Source of the DNA: Eggerthellaceae bacterium
GTDB taxonomy: Bacteria > Actinomycetota > Coriobacteriia > Coriobacteriales > Eggerthellaceae
DNA: 43,371 nucleotides
NCBI GenBank assembly: GCA_017459925.1
Contig: JAFUCC010000015.1
Coordinates: 1-43,371 of the forward strand
Direction of reading: 5' to 3'
The translations under genes were made by a program, and so were the position numbers. This document shows positions 1 to 7,794 of the stretch, in pieces. Within the stretch, counting starts at the first letter, position 1, and each line of letters opens with the position of its first letter. A model generated the notes under the pieces. The model was not told where the DNA came from and made no database searches. It saw only the letters and a program-made list of their open reading frames with translations.

Positions 1-44
1 CGAAGCCGGATTGCCCGGTTGGATTTGACGTTCGCTTTGATCGG

Positions 45-91
45 GCGGGCAAAAGCCCGCGCCTCCAAAGCGAAGGGGCTTGCGCCCCTTC
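45..91 (-). terminator. Two hairpins downstream of the AAA_14 fragment
   Basis: Two short stem-loops lie just past the stop of the truncated ATPase. GCGGGC/GCCCGC with an AAAA loop is at 45-60. GAAGGGGC/GCCCCTTC with a 4-base loop is at 72-91. There is no clear U-tract on the minus strand, so termination is inferred from position only; they could be REP-like repeats. Confidence 0.35.
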
Positions 92-103
92 TTCCTGCAA
101 GAC

Positions 104-328
104 TTAACGCAACAGTGTTCGACCTACAAATTCAATTGAGCCGGAGGAGTTTATCTCGAGCGACGATTCGTACGTGGAGCGAATGAACTCGCGGATCGCG
201 AACGTCTTTCCAACTTGTCGGGCCCCAGTGACAAGCAAGGCTTTCCGCATCGGATCGCCATGCCACCGGGCCAGCTTGTCTGACACGCTCCTATACAGTG
301 ATATAACGCCCCTATCGCTCGCATACAT
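104..328 (-). pseudogene. Truncated AAA_14-type ATPase (N-terminal fragment)
   Basis: The 74-residue frame begins MYASDRGVISLYRSV and carries a good P-loop, GARQVGKT, near residues 35-42, preceded by KALLVT. This is the typical start of AAA_14/DUF4143 ATPases, which are normally about 400 residues. Homology stops after SSLEIN; a short unrelated tail (NSSGSIEFVGRTLLR) then runs into a stop. Walker B, sensor motifs and the DUF4143 domain are all missing, so it cannot be a working ATPase. It is read as a deletion remnant. Its neighbours, a Fic protein, an orphan peptide and a collapsed reductase, fit a decaying accessory region. Confidence 0.7.
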
Positions 329-409
329 GCCACGCGACCATTATGAGCCCGATTTAACGCATGGTTGCGACCGTATTTACCATTCCTATGCGTATGCTTG
401 CGACGTATA

Positions 410-1315
410 TTAGTAATAGCGCAAATGAATCGATTTCCCTGAATGCAAGATGCGGGTTTGCGCATCAAGGAGCAACGTGAGCAGGAAAGCACACATGCCC
501 TCGGCATCCTGGTGTTTTCCCGTCGTGGACCTGAACAGCGCCTCGATTTCCGTACGGCTCTTTTGGATATTGGCATCCAGGGCAAGCAAAGTGGGTAGCG
601 AATAAGCGGGAGCTAGCATGGCGCACATAAGCATGCGGGCGCAATGGCCGTTACCATCACGAAACGGGTGGATGGCACCAAGAGCGAAATGCGCAGCTGC
701 AGCACGGACTTCAAGCGGAAGAGCGTCCTCGGCAACAAGCTCGAGCAGCATATCTACCTGAGCGGGAATTTCTTCAGGCGGCGTTGTCTGATAGCCGGGG
801 AGCAGCGGAGCAGGCTCGAAAGGATTGGGGCCATGGGCAAAGGGGACTCCCTTCACGCGGAATTGCGGGGTTTCGCATTCGCGGTAGAGGGGAAACTCTC
901 CCTTGGTAGCGTGCGCCCAGAGAGTAAGCAGGTCGCCCTGCGTGCGCGGCACCCATGCGCCACGCAGGATTGCGTGCTGCCAAATACGCACGCGCTCGCG
1001 CATGTCTCTGCGCGCTCGCGCCTCGCTCCACGGCTCCCCCTTGAGAGAAAGGCACCAATCCCAGAACTCTTCACGGGATGCCGATGCACTGCAGGCGCGC
1101 GTGCTGGCCGCAGGCACATCGCATGTTGTCAGCTCGCGCAGAAGCGCCTCCGCGTCGATGTCTGCAAGGCTCTGCGCAGCCCTGATCTCCTGTTCACGGG
1201 CTTGACTGCATGCCTCTACGATACCGCTTGACAGCGTGAGCGCACACGAACACGGCAGCAAGTACCGTGTTCGCTCTGCCGGCTTTGTCGTGTCTGTTGC
1301 TCTTTCGCCTGTCAC
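410..1315 (-). CDS. Fic domain protein with altered active-site motif
   Basis: 301 residues from a GTG start (AAGG about 5 bases upstream). Fic proteins transfer AMP or another phosphate-containing group to target hydroxyls. The Fic motif is at about 216-227 and reads HPFRDGNGHCAR. The family consensus is HPFx(D/E)GNGRxxR, so the catalytic His and GNG loop are kept, but the arginine that contacts the nucleotide phosphates is a histidine (about 224). Near the N-terminus, SGIVEA (30-35) resembles the class II inhibitory motif (S/T)xxxE(G/N), with Ala in the last place. It may be an auto-inhibited, impaired or altered-specificity Fic enzyme. No antitoxin gene is adjacent. The low-complexity N-terminal 80 residues leave the start uncertain. 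Confidence 0.8.
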   Translation of the reverse strand: MTGERATDTTKPAERTRYLLPCSCALTLSSGIVEACSQAREQEIRAAQSLADIDAEALLRELTTCDVPAASTRACSASASREEFWDWCLSLKGEPWSEARARRDMRERVRIWQHAILRGAWVPRTQGDLLTLWAHATKGEFPLYRECETPQFRVKGVPFAHGPNPFEPAPLLPGYQTTPPEEIPAQVDMLLELVAEDALPLEVRAAAAHFALGAIHPFRDGNGHCARMLMCAMLAPAYSLPTLLALDANIQKSRTEIEALFRSTTGKHQDAEGMCAFLLTLLLDAQTRILHSGKSIHLRYY

Positions 1316-1392
1316 GATACCTTACGCAATCGATTCATGCTGGATGAGCTTATGCATGGCCACGTGCACATGACGAAGGTGCAGCAAAACCA

Positions 1393-1620
1393 TCACGATC
1401 CTGAGGGGTAATGATCATCGCAGACCGACTTAGTGCCACAATGGGGATTGCACCCTCCCCAAGACGCCCCGCCTGCAATGCCTTCGAGCTGATCTTCGCT
1501 CAGTTCGTAGCCTGCATCCTGCGCAAGTCGCAAAATATCTTCGGGCGATGATGCAGCCTTCACCCGCTCCTTTTGCTCGTCGCTCAAGCTGTCATACATT
1601 GCTTCTATAGACCCAGCCAT
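1393..1620 (-). CDS. Nif11-type leader RiPP precursor peptide
   Basis: A 75-residue peptide starting MAGSIEAMYDSLSDEQ; the start is fixed by AAAGGAGAG shortly before the ATG (a longer frame to 1794 has no such site). Residues 1-51 look like a Nif11-class leader: an acidic helix, then ELSEDQLEGIAGG ending in a double glycine at 50-51. The predicted core (52-75) is short, Gly/Ser-rich and has Cys at 57, 61 and 67. Such leaders are recognised by modification enzymes and cut after GG by C39-peptidase transporters. No maturase is adjacent. A C39 transporter is encoded 36 kb away in this window. Calling it a RiPP precursor is inference from leader form. Confidence 0.75.
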   Translation of the reverse strand: MAGSIEAMYDSLSDEQKERVKAASSPEDILRLAQDAGYELSEDQLEGIAGGASWGGCNPHCGTKSVCDDHYPSGS

Positions 1621-1680
1621 GTTCTCTCCTTTCGACACAGGGCAGGTTTGCACTCCAATCCCTTGTGATGCATCTGATTG

Positions 1681-1686
1681 ATTATA
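1681..1686 (-). promoter_or_regulatory. Candidate -10 box for the Nif11 peptide gene
   Basis: A perfect TATAAT reads on the minus strand about 60 bases before the start codon. No good -35 hexamer is visible 16-18 bases upstream, so this is a weak promoter call. Confidence 0.35.
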
Positions 1687-1802
1687 CGTTGGCAGTAGGG
1701 GTTTCATCTCGCACCGTTCCTCACCATGCGTAATTGCCGGCGGAGGAGGTTTCCCCGTCACCGAACCGCCGATGTTGGGACTTCCCCGCAGCACGGGGAT
1801 GA

Positions 1803-2053
1803 TTATCGGCGTTCTCCCCTCAGGTACTTGGCGTTAGCGAGCCACACGTGCTCCTTGCCTGCATCAGCGGGCCTGTTCTGCGCCATCACACCCACGATGG
1901 CGTGTGGAACGTAGGGCTCTTCCAGGTAAGCGATCTCCTCGTCGGTCAGCACGAGGTCGACTGCCCTTACGGCGCCATCGACGTGGCGCGCGACCTACGT
2001 ACTGCTCCGACGTACCGCCCTGGTAGGCGATTGCCGTGTCGAAGAAGTTGAAC
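1803..2053 (-). pseudogene. Aldo/keto reductase remnant (internal deletion and frameshift)
   Basis: Read on the minus strand from 2053, the first frame gives NFFDTAIAYQGGTSEQYVGR, the N-terminal NADPH-binding region typical of aldo/keto reductases. In another frame it continues as VDLVLTDEEIAYLEEPYVPH and ends ...NAKYLRGERR-stop, typical of the C-terminus. The roughly 200 residues between are gone and the two ends are out of frame, so the gene is dead. The left arm of palindrome C1 begins inside its 5' end, suggesting that the repeat insertion or a deletion at it removed the true start. Confidence 0.75.
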
Positions 2054-2147
2054 GGGGCGCCAGCCCGGGTGTTCCATAAAAGCCGAACATCTTAACAACC
2101 ACGTTGGGTCCCTCTTTTATGGAACACCCGGGCTGGCGCCCTGTTCC
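2050..2147. repeat. Palindromic element C1
   Basis: Two arms of about 33 bases (2050-2082 and 2114-2147) are inverted copies with one G:U-type mismatch, separated by about 31 unrelated bases. Each arm itself begins and ends with GGAAC/GTTCC. The right arm ends one base before the ATPase stop codon at 2149, so the element could act as its terminator. A single degenerate arm of the same family lies at 9731-9758, again directly next to a stop codon. Confidence 0.8.
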
Positions 2148-2148
2148 A

Positions 2149-2928
2149 CTATTCGTCTTCGAGACGGATGTTTCCGCTAATGGGGTCGAATACACCCGGC
2201 TCGAGGTCGTACAGCTCGTTGATGACCTCGGGCGTGAAGATTTCTTCGGGGGTGCCCTGCGCGCAGACGCAGTCACCTTTTATGCACATGACGTAGTCGC
2301 TGACCTTGCGTGCGAGCGGCAGCTCGTGCAGCGACATGATGACGGCGACGTCGCGCGTGCGCACGAGGCGGCGCAGCACGTTCAACAGCTCGATCTCGTA
2401 GTGGATGTCGAGGTAGTTCGTCGGCTCGTCGAGCATGATGATGTGCGGCTCCTGCGCGATGGCGCGCGCGAGCAGGATGCGTTGGCGCTGGCCGTCGGAA
2501 ATCTGCATGAAGTCTCGGTCGCGCAAGTCCCACACGTGCACCATGTCCATGGCATCGCGCACTTTCTGGCGGTCTTCGTCGGAAAGGATGCCGAGGCGAC
2601 CCGTGTACGGGTAGCGGCCGGTTTCCACGATATCGGCGCACGTCAGAAGCTCGGTGCGCATGCGTTCGGTCAGCATGACCGATAGTTCCAGCGACAGTTC
2701 GTGGGCCGAAAGCCCGCCCACGGGCTTGCCCGAGATGAACACCGTGCCGCCGAGCGATTCCAGATAACCCACGATGCTCTTCAGGATGGTGGACTTGCCC
2801 GCGCCGTTCGGGCCGATGAGCGTGAGGATCTCGCCCGCATGCAGCTGTATGTTCACGTCGTTGATCAGCGGCACGCCGTCGTAGCCGACGACGAGGTCCT
2901 TGGTTTCGAGGTAGACGGGACGTTCCAT
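2149..2928 (-). CDS. FecE/BtuD-type ABC transporter ATPase
   Basis: 259 residues. Walker A GPNGAGKST is at about 39-47, the signature ISDGQRQR (D replacing the usual G) at 143-150, and Walker B IIMLDEPT at 163-170. Length and sequence fit the ATPases of iron-siderophore, heme and cobalamin importers. The start ATG overlaps the permease stop by one base (TAATG), so the two are translationally coupled. It is the last gene of a minus-strand cluster that begins with a cobalamin riboswitch, so cobalt, cobalt-porphyrinoid or corrinoid cargo is more likely than iron. The substrate cannot be read from the ATPase itself. Confidence 0.9.
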   Translation of the reverse strand: MERPVYLETKDLVVGYDGVPLINDVNIQLHAGEILTLIGPNGAGKSTILKSIVGYLESLGGTVFISGKPVGGLSAHELSLELSVMLTERMRTELLTCADIVETGRYPYTGRLGILSDEDRQKVRDAMDMVHVWDLRDRDFMQISDGQRQRILLARAIAQEPHIIMLDEPTNYLDIHYEIELLNVLRRLVRTRDVAVIMSLHELPLARKVSDYVMCIKGDCVCAQGTPEEIFTPEVINELYDLEPGVFDPISGNIRLEDE

Positions 2929-3980
2929 TATCGCCTCGCCTTCTCGCGCTTCAGCAGGATGCTGATGACCACCGGCGCGCCGAAGATGGCCGTGACCGCC
3001 GAGATGGAAATCTCGGTCGGCGCGAACACCGAGCGGGCGATGAGGTCGCAGAACAGGCAGAAGATGGCGCCGCCGAAGAATGCGCCGGGAATGACCACGA
3101 GCGGCTTCGAGGTGCCGAGCATGCGCTTCACGATGTGCGGAACGGCGATGCCGACGAAACTGATAGGGCCGGCGAACGCCGTGACCGTTGCCGCCAGCAA
3201 GCTGGAAAGCAGGATAAGCGCGATGCGGAACACGCGGATGTTCACGCCCATGCTGCGCGCGTACTGCTCGCCGAGCTGGAAGGCGCCGATGGGCTTCGAC
3301 ATGCAGAACACTGCCACGGATGCGATGATCACCACAACTGTCATCATGCCGATGTCGTTCCAGTTCACACCCGAGAAGCTTCCCAACGACCAGTTCTTCA
3401 GGTTCACGATGTTGGCATCGGAAGCGAACGTGATGAGGAAGTCAGTAGCAGCCGAGCAGATGTAGCCGATCATGACGCCGGCGACGATGAGCATCGACAT
3501 GGAGTTGATGCGCCGCGACACGAGCAGCACGAAGAGCATCGCGATGAGCGAGCCGATGAACGCCGAGGCGACCATCATGCCGCTGGTCATGACGCCCGAG
3601 CCGCCCACGATGACGATCATGACGAGCGCCACGACGAGCTTGGCGCCCGAGCTGATGCCCAAGATGAACGGGCCGGCGATGGGGTTGTTGAAGAACGTCT
3701 GCAGCAAGAAACCCGAAAGCGCGAGCGCGCCGCCCAAGAGCGCCGCCGCAATGAGGCGTGGCAGGCGGATGCTCCAGATGACCTGGTAGTTCGTGCTGTC
3801 GGGGTTCTGTCCGAAGAGTATCGCCCGCACTTCGTCGATGGGCACGTTCAGGCTGCCGATGCACAGGTTCAGCGCCGACAGCACCACGAGCAGCACCGCC
3901 AGCACCGAGAACACGATGGTGACGCGCCGATGCCGCACGCTGCGGCCGAAGCCGTCGTCTATCTCGTTTTGCGAGCGCAC
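2928..3980 (-). CDS. FecCD/BtuC-type ABC transporter permease
   Basis: About 350 residues from a GTG start with GAAGGAGGT five bases upstream. A longer frame exists but its N-terminus is encoded by palindrome D and is not credible. The protein has about ten hydrophobic segments and FecCD-family sequence (RLPRLIAAALLGGALALSG; FVGIAVPHIVKRMLG near the C-terminus). It forms the membrane channel for metal complexes, heme or corrinoids delivered by the binding protein encoded upstream, and is coupled to the ATPase gene downstream by a one-base overlap. Confidence 0.9.
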   Translation of the reverse strand: MRSQNEIDDGFGRSVRHRRVTIVFSVLAVLLVVLSALNLCIGSLNVPIDEVRAILFGQNPDSTNYQVIWSIRLPRLIAAALLGGALALSGFLLQTFFNNPIAGPFILGISSGAKLVVALVMIVIVGGSGVMTSGMMVASAFIGSLIAMLFVLLVSRRINSMSMLIVAGVMIGYICSAATDFLITFASDANIVNLKNWSLGSFSGVNWNDIGMMTVVVIIASVAVFCMSKPIGAFQLGEQYARSMGVNIRVFRIALILLSSLLAATVTAFAGPISFVGIAVPHIVKRMLGTSKPLVVIPGAFFGGAIFCLFCDLIARSVFAPTEISISAVTAIFGAPVVISILLKREKARR

Positions 3981-4001
3981 AGTACCTCCTTCAATACTAC
4001 T

Positions 4002-4085
4002 CCCGATTTGAACGTCACCCCTGGGAAGATGTTCAAATTCGTACTTCAATTTGAACATCTTCCCAGGGGTGACGTTCAAATCGGG
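4002..4085. repeat. Palindromic element D
   Basis: A near-perfect inverted repeat with arms of about 38 bases (4002-4039, 4048-4085) and a loop of about 8 bases. Each arm is itself bounded by TTTGAAC/GTTCAAA, the same nested design as families A and C. It sits between the binding-protein stop and the permease start and could form a strong hairpin in the transcript that lowers expression of the distal genes. Confidence 0.8.
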
Positions 4086-4113
4086 ACAACGCTCAACTGC
4101 CCGCCGCGCTTTG

Positions 4114-5649
4114 CTATTTCAACTTGCTCACGTACAGCGTATCAGCTCCCGAGCCGGTGATTGCTGCGTTGAAGTCGGCGATGATGCGGCCGGTCTGCAT
4201 CATCTGCTGGTACATGTTCTGGTCAGTCGTCCACACCTCGCCGTTCTGCACGGCTTTGAAGTCGGCGAGCAGCGCGTTCTTCCCCACGAGGTCGGCCACG
4301 CTGCCAACGCTGCCGTCGATCGACGCGTTGTAGATGATGATGTCAGCGTCGCGCGCCTCGGCGTAGAAGCGCTCCATCTCGAGCGTCACGCTGGAAGAGG
4401 CGCTTTCGGCTTCGTCGAGCGAGTCGAAGATGTAGGTGCCTCCAGCCTGCTCGATCATCTTGGTGATGTAGTCGCCAGGCTTGCGCACGATGGCCGCACC
4501 GTTCGAGTTGATGTAGAAGAACGCGACCGTCTTGCCCGTCGGCGTGCTGTCGATGGCGCCGACCTGCGCAACCTGCTCGTCGAAGAGCTTCTGTGCCTCG
4601 TCTTCCTTATCGAGCATCGCGCCGTAGCATTTCACCCACTCGGTGCGGCCGAGCGGCTCCGACTCGTAGCTCGACATTTCGGTGAACACGGGAATGCCCA
4701 GCTCGATGAGCTTCTCGCGCACGGTTGGCGTATGGTTGATCATCGTCGACTCGATGGCCAGGCGCACGCCCTTGCCGAGCAGAAGCTCGTAGTCGGGCGT
4801 GTTGTACTTGCCGCCGTACACCATGGCGCCCGATTCCATGGCCGCCTGCGCGGCGGAAATGTACCAGTTTTCCTTCGAGATGCCCGACACGGTGATGCGG
4901 TCGAGCGCGTCGAGCGCGTCGAACAGGCACATCGTGTCGGAGGCGACCAGGTACACGTCGCTTAACGGCAACTGGATCGTGGTGATGTCGTCGGCGATGC
5001 CTGTCGGCACATCCGCCCCTTCAGGCACCGTGAGGTAGCGCTGGCCGTCCGACAGGCACAGCAGCTTGTAGCCGCCGTCGAAATAGTCGACCGTGAAGCA
5101 GGTGGCGTACTGCAGCTTCATGCTGTCAATCGGCTTCCATCCATTGCCCAGATCGGCGTTGTGGAAGTTGGCGACCTGGGCCGTCGTCGGCCCGTTGTCG
5201 ATATCGGCAACGTCATCGGCGTCGAAGCTGATGACGTAGTCGATCATATGCGGCGTGCTCATGGCCGTGGTCTCGGCCTGTATGGGGAAATCTCCGTCGA
5301 GCGAGGCCACGGGAATCTCGAACGTGGAATTGCCCGACTCGTTCACGGGCAGGTACTCCACGCCGTCGACGACCATCAAATCATAGTTCGAGCTCGACCA
5401 CACGACCGTGAGCGTCATCGAGCCGTCTGCGGCAACCGTCACCTTTGCGGGGCTCTCGATGCTCGCGCGACCCGAACCGCCGCTCAGCGTTACATCGACC
5501 TCGTACTCCCCCGCCTGAGAAGCGCTTGCAGACGAAGAGGAACCCGCCGTCGTGCCAGCACCGACGCCAGTCGCCCCGCATCCTGCACAGAGCACGAGGG
5601 CAAAGAGCAGCATGGCAGCCGAAATCACCGTTAAGAGCTTCTTGGACAT
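4114..5649 (-). CDS. Substrate-binding lipoprotein with extra N-terminal NEAT-like domain
   Basis: 511 residues from MSKKLLTV; longer frames run into repeat A1 and are rejected. The signal peptide ends in lipobox LCAGC, so the protein is membrane-anchored outside the cell. After a Ser/Ala linker, residues about 45-145 (GEYEVDVTLSGG ... PHMIDYVISFD) form a beta-rich domain resembling the small lipoprotein at 7167-7640. The rest is a Peripl_BP_2 (FecB/BtuF-type) fold, for example GKGVRLAIESTMINHTPTVR and GGTYIFDSL. It should bind a metal complex or porphyrinoid and pass it to the permease. The extra domain makes it longer than usual BtuF proteins. Ligand unknown; the riboswitch upstream favours cobalt or corrinoid. 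Confidence 0.85.
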   Translation of the reverse strand: MSKKLLTVISAAMLLFALVLCAGCGATGVGAGTTAGSSSSASASQAGEYEVDVTLSGGSGRASIESPAKVTVAADGSMTLTVVWSSSNYDLMVVDGVEYLPVNESGNSTFEIPVASLDGDFPIQAETTAMSTPHMIDYVISFDADDVADIDNGPTTAQVANFHNADLGNGWKPIDSMKLQYATCFTVDYFDGGYKLLCLSDGQRYLTVPEGADVPTGIADDITTIQLPLSDVYLVASDTMCLFDALDALDRITVSGISKENWYISAAQAAMESGAMVYGGKYNTPDYELLLGKGVRLAIESTMINHTPTVREKLIELGIPVFTEMSSYESEPLGRTEWVKCYGAMLDKEDEAQKLFDEQVAQVGAIDSTPTGKTVAFFYINSNGAAIVRKPGDYITKMIEQAGGTYIFDSLDEAESASSSVTLEMERFYAEARDADIIIYNASIDGSVGSVADLVGKNALLADFKAVQNGEVWTTDQNMYQQMMQTGRIIADFNAAITGSGADTLYVSKLK

Positions 5650-5664
5650 ATCCCAACCTTTTCT

Positions 5665-5750
5665 GATGAGTAGCGGGACGTTCCTCCTACTCATTTTCCT
5701 GAAAATGAGTAGGAGGAACGTCCTGCTACTCATCATCCTGCTACTCATCC
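5665..5750. repeat. Palindromic element A1
   Basis: Arms of 34 bases (5665-5698 and 5701-5734) with one G:U-type mismatch and a two-base loop, followed by an extra partial copy CCTGCTACTCATCC. Each arm alone is also a hairpin (ATGAGTAGC.GGA / TCCT..TACTCAT). It lies directly upstream of the binding-protein gene. Other copies: 8512-8610, 9612-9730, 18126-18236, 37220-37287. Confidence 0.85.
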
Positions 5751-5768
5751 TGTCATTTGTAAATAACC

Positions 5769-5846
5769 GGCGGGGCAGACGAGAATCCGTCCGCCCCGCC
5801 TGTAGGGAAAGGAAAGCGTTCACGGGGCGGGCGGACAGCCCGCCCC
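5769..5846. repeat. Two GC-rich hairpins between cbiK and the binding-protein gene
   Basis: GGCGGGGC/GCCCCGCC (5769-5800) and GGGGCGGGC/GCCCGCCCC (5824-5846) form strong stems in the 226-base gap after cbiK. Without a U-tract these look like REP-type or mRNA-stabilising structures more than terminators. Confidence 0.5.
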
Positions 5847-5875
5847 GCTTACCGCTCGAGAGAAACAACGCTCAC

Positions 5876-7087
5876 TTAGCCGATGACAGCCTTCACGTGA
5901 TCGACGTAGATCTGCTGGACCTCGGGAATCTCGCCCAGGCCGTTGATCTGGCAGTCGATGTTCTTGAACGCGCCAGAGGCGGTGAACTGGCTGAACCAGG
6001 ACTCCTCGTCCTCAGGATCGGCCATGTCGTTGTTGGCATGATCGCCAGCGACGACCATGAACGGACGCAGGATGACGTTCTCGTAACCGGCTTCCTTGGC
6101 CTTGTCGATGACGACGGAGCACTCGGTGTCCTCGGGCTCGCCCTCGACGGTGCCGATGAAGACGTTCGCGTAGCCGAGCTCGTTCATGACGGTCTGCATC
6201 TGGTCATAGGTGACGTTGGCGGTGTGCGACGTGCCATGGCCCATGAGCACGAGAGCGGTCTTGGCCTCGGCAGCGGCGGCGGCGTCAGCGAAGCCGGCTT
6301 CCTTCATGGCGGCAGCAACGGCGGCCTCGGCGACAGCCTTCTTGTCGTCGTTGATGACGGTGGCGTCAGCGCCCACCTCGCCCAGCAGCGGTTCGGCGAT
6401 CTTGATGGTCATCTTGTCCTCGTACGGCTTGCACGCAGCGACGAGCTCGTCGTACTCAGCGCCGTGCATAAGATGCGTCGGGGCGACGACGAGGTTCTTC
6501 ACGCCAGCTTCCACAGCCGCGTCGAGAGCCTGGTCAACCGTGTTGATCTGCTCGCCATCGCGGGCAGCGATGTGGTTGATGATGATCTGGGCCGTGAACG
6601 CACGACGGACAGCCCAATCCGGGAACGCAGCCTGGATAGCCTTCTCGACAGCGCCAATCGTGGCAACGCGGCTGTCGTTGAACGACGTGCCGAAGCTCAC
6701 GACGAGAATCTCGTTCTCCTTGTCGGGAGCAGTGGCCAGCGGGTCGTCCTTAGAGGCATCGCCCGTGTCGAGGCCGAAGTAGTCGGCTTCCTCGACGAGT
6801 TCCTGCTGGGCAGGGGTCAGGGCGTCCCACGCAGCCTTGGCGGCGGCGCAGTCAGCGTCGGTGGTGTCGGTGCGCTCCTGCACCTGGATGGCCGCGATGA
6901 GCTCGTCGACCTCGGCAGCGGCAGCGGCGTCGGCGTCAGCAGAAGCGGACGAAGCCGAAGCGCTGGCGGAAGCCGAGCTGGCGCTGGCGGAAGCGGCGGA
7001 GGAGCTGCTCGAAGAGGAGCAGCCGACGACGCCGAAGGCCAGGCAGGCCGAGACAGCCATCACGGCAAGCGGTTTAACAAACTTCAT
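5876..7087 (-). CDS. cbiK: Exported (lipoprotein) sirohydrochlorin cobaltochelatase CbiK
   Basis: 403 residues from MKFVKPLAVM. The signal peptide ends in VVGC, so Cys23 is the predicted lipidated residue. It is followed by a low-complexity Ser/Ala/Asp stretch (24-59). The CbiK fold occupies about 125-403: EILVVSFGTSFNDSR, APTHLMHGAEYDEL with His205, LMGHGTSH, and VVAGDHANNDMA with His350. These two His match the metal-binding pair of the CbiK family. CbiK inserts Co2+ into sirohydrochlorin for anaerobic B12 synthesis, normally in the cytoplasm; exported forms are known in Desulfovibrio. In a single-membrane cell a surface chelatase more likely works as a cobalt or tetrapyrrole handling protein feeding the adjacent ABC importer. 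Control by the upstream cobalamin riboswitch is probable. Confidence 0.9.
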   Translation of the reverse strand: MKFVKPLAVMAVSACLAFGVVGCSSSSSSSAASASASSASASASASSASADADAAAAAEVDELIAAIQVQERTDTTDADCAAAKAAWDALTPAQQELVEEADYFGLDTGDASKDDPLATAPDKENEILVVSFGTSFNDSRVATIGAVEKAIQAAFPDWAVRRAFTAQIIINHIAARDGEQINTVDQALDAAVEAGVKNLVVAPTHLMHGAEYDELVAACKPYEDKMTIKIAEPLLGEVGADATVINDDKKAVAEAAVAAAMKEAGFADAAAAAEAKTALVLMGHGTSHTANVTYDQMQTVMNELGYANVFIGTVEGEPEDTECSVVIDKAKEAGYENVILRPFMVVAGDHANNDMADPEDEESWFSQFTASGAFKNIDCQINGLGEIPEVQQIYVDHVKAVIG

Positions 7088-7166
7088 AGTACCTTCCCTT
7101 TCTTTTCCTATTGCCTTTCCCTTTTCCGTAAAGGCGGGCTGAAAGCCCACCCTGCGAAACCAAACG

Positions 7167-7640
7167 TTACAGTGCGACGGGGTCGGTGACGGACACCTTG
7201 TGGTCGTACCAGTTGCCGTGCTCGCCGATAATCGCGACGTTGAATTCCTCGTCGAGCGCCGGCACGGGAACGTCGAACCCGTACACCTCTTCAGTAGCCC
7301 CATCCTCGTACGTCACCGTGTCGGTCGTAGGCTGGATGAGGTTCGCCTCATCGTTTTTCGCGTCGGCTGCGGTTCCGTAGTAGAGGTTCGTGATCTTCTT
7401 CGAGGTCAGGTGGATGTGAATCGCCATGCCGTCATCGGAAACCGTGAGCACGCCCTTGCCGTCGTCGGCTTCGTTGATGTGGAACATAGTGCTGTCGGTG
7501 TGGAACGTGGCGGAGTATTCGCCATTGGCCAACCCCGAAGCAGATGCGGCGCTCGAGCTCGCTCCCGAAGAGCACCCGACGAGCGCCATGGCCATGACGA
7601 CCATTGCGGCGACGGCGATCATGCCGACAATGCGTTTCAT
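7167..7640 (-). CDS. Small lipoprotein with NEAT-like metal/porphyrin-binding domain
   Basis: 157 residues from MKRIVGMIAV, with an upstream GAGGGG. Lipobox ALVGC is followed by a Ser/Ala linker and one beta-rich domain (GEYSATFHTD ... FDVPVPALDEEFNV ... WYDHKVSVTD). The alternation, length and terminal strands resemble NEAT (iron transport-associated) domains, and the same module seems to be fused to the binding protein at 4114-5649. It is the first gene after the cobalamin riboswitch. A short hairpin (7136-7148) separates it from cbiK. Surface capture of heme, cobalt-porphyrin or corrinoid is inferred; the NEAT assignment is by eye. Confidence 0.7.
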   Translation of the reverse strand: MKRIVGMIAVAAMVVMAMALVGCSSGASSSAASASGLANGEYSATFHTDSTMFHINEADDGKGVLTVSDDGMAIHIHLTSKKITNLYYGTAADAKNDEANLIQPTTDTVTYEDGATEEVYGFDVPVPALDEEFNVAIIGEHGNWYDHKVSVTDPVAL

Positions 7641-7794
7641 ATACGTACGTCCCCTCCAAACGTAAACGTTGCGCACCCCTTGCGAGCGCGCAGCACATGC
7701 AGATGACTTGTTGTCGGGGACGTCAGGACACGCCTCGAAGCCGCATGAAGCGGGCTTCGATGAGCGTGTCGCCGGGGTTCACAGCGACAAGGCT

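Noticed and set aside
3981-4079. N-terminal extension of the permease beginning MNVTPGKMFK
   Set aside because: It is encoded by palindrome D and is not like the family; GAAGGAGGT points to the GTG at 3980.
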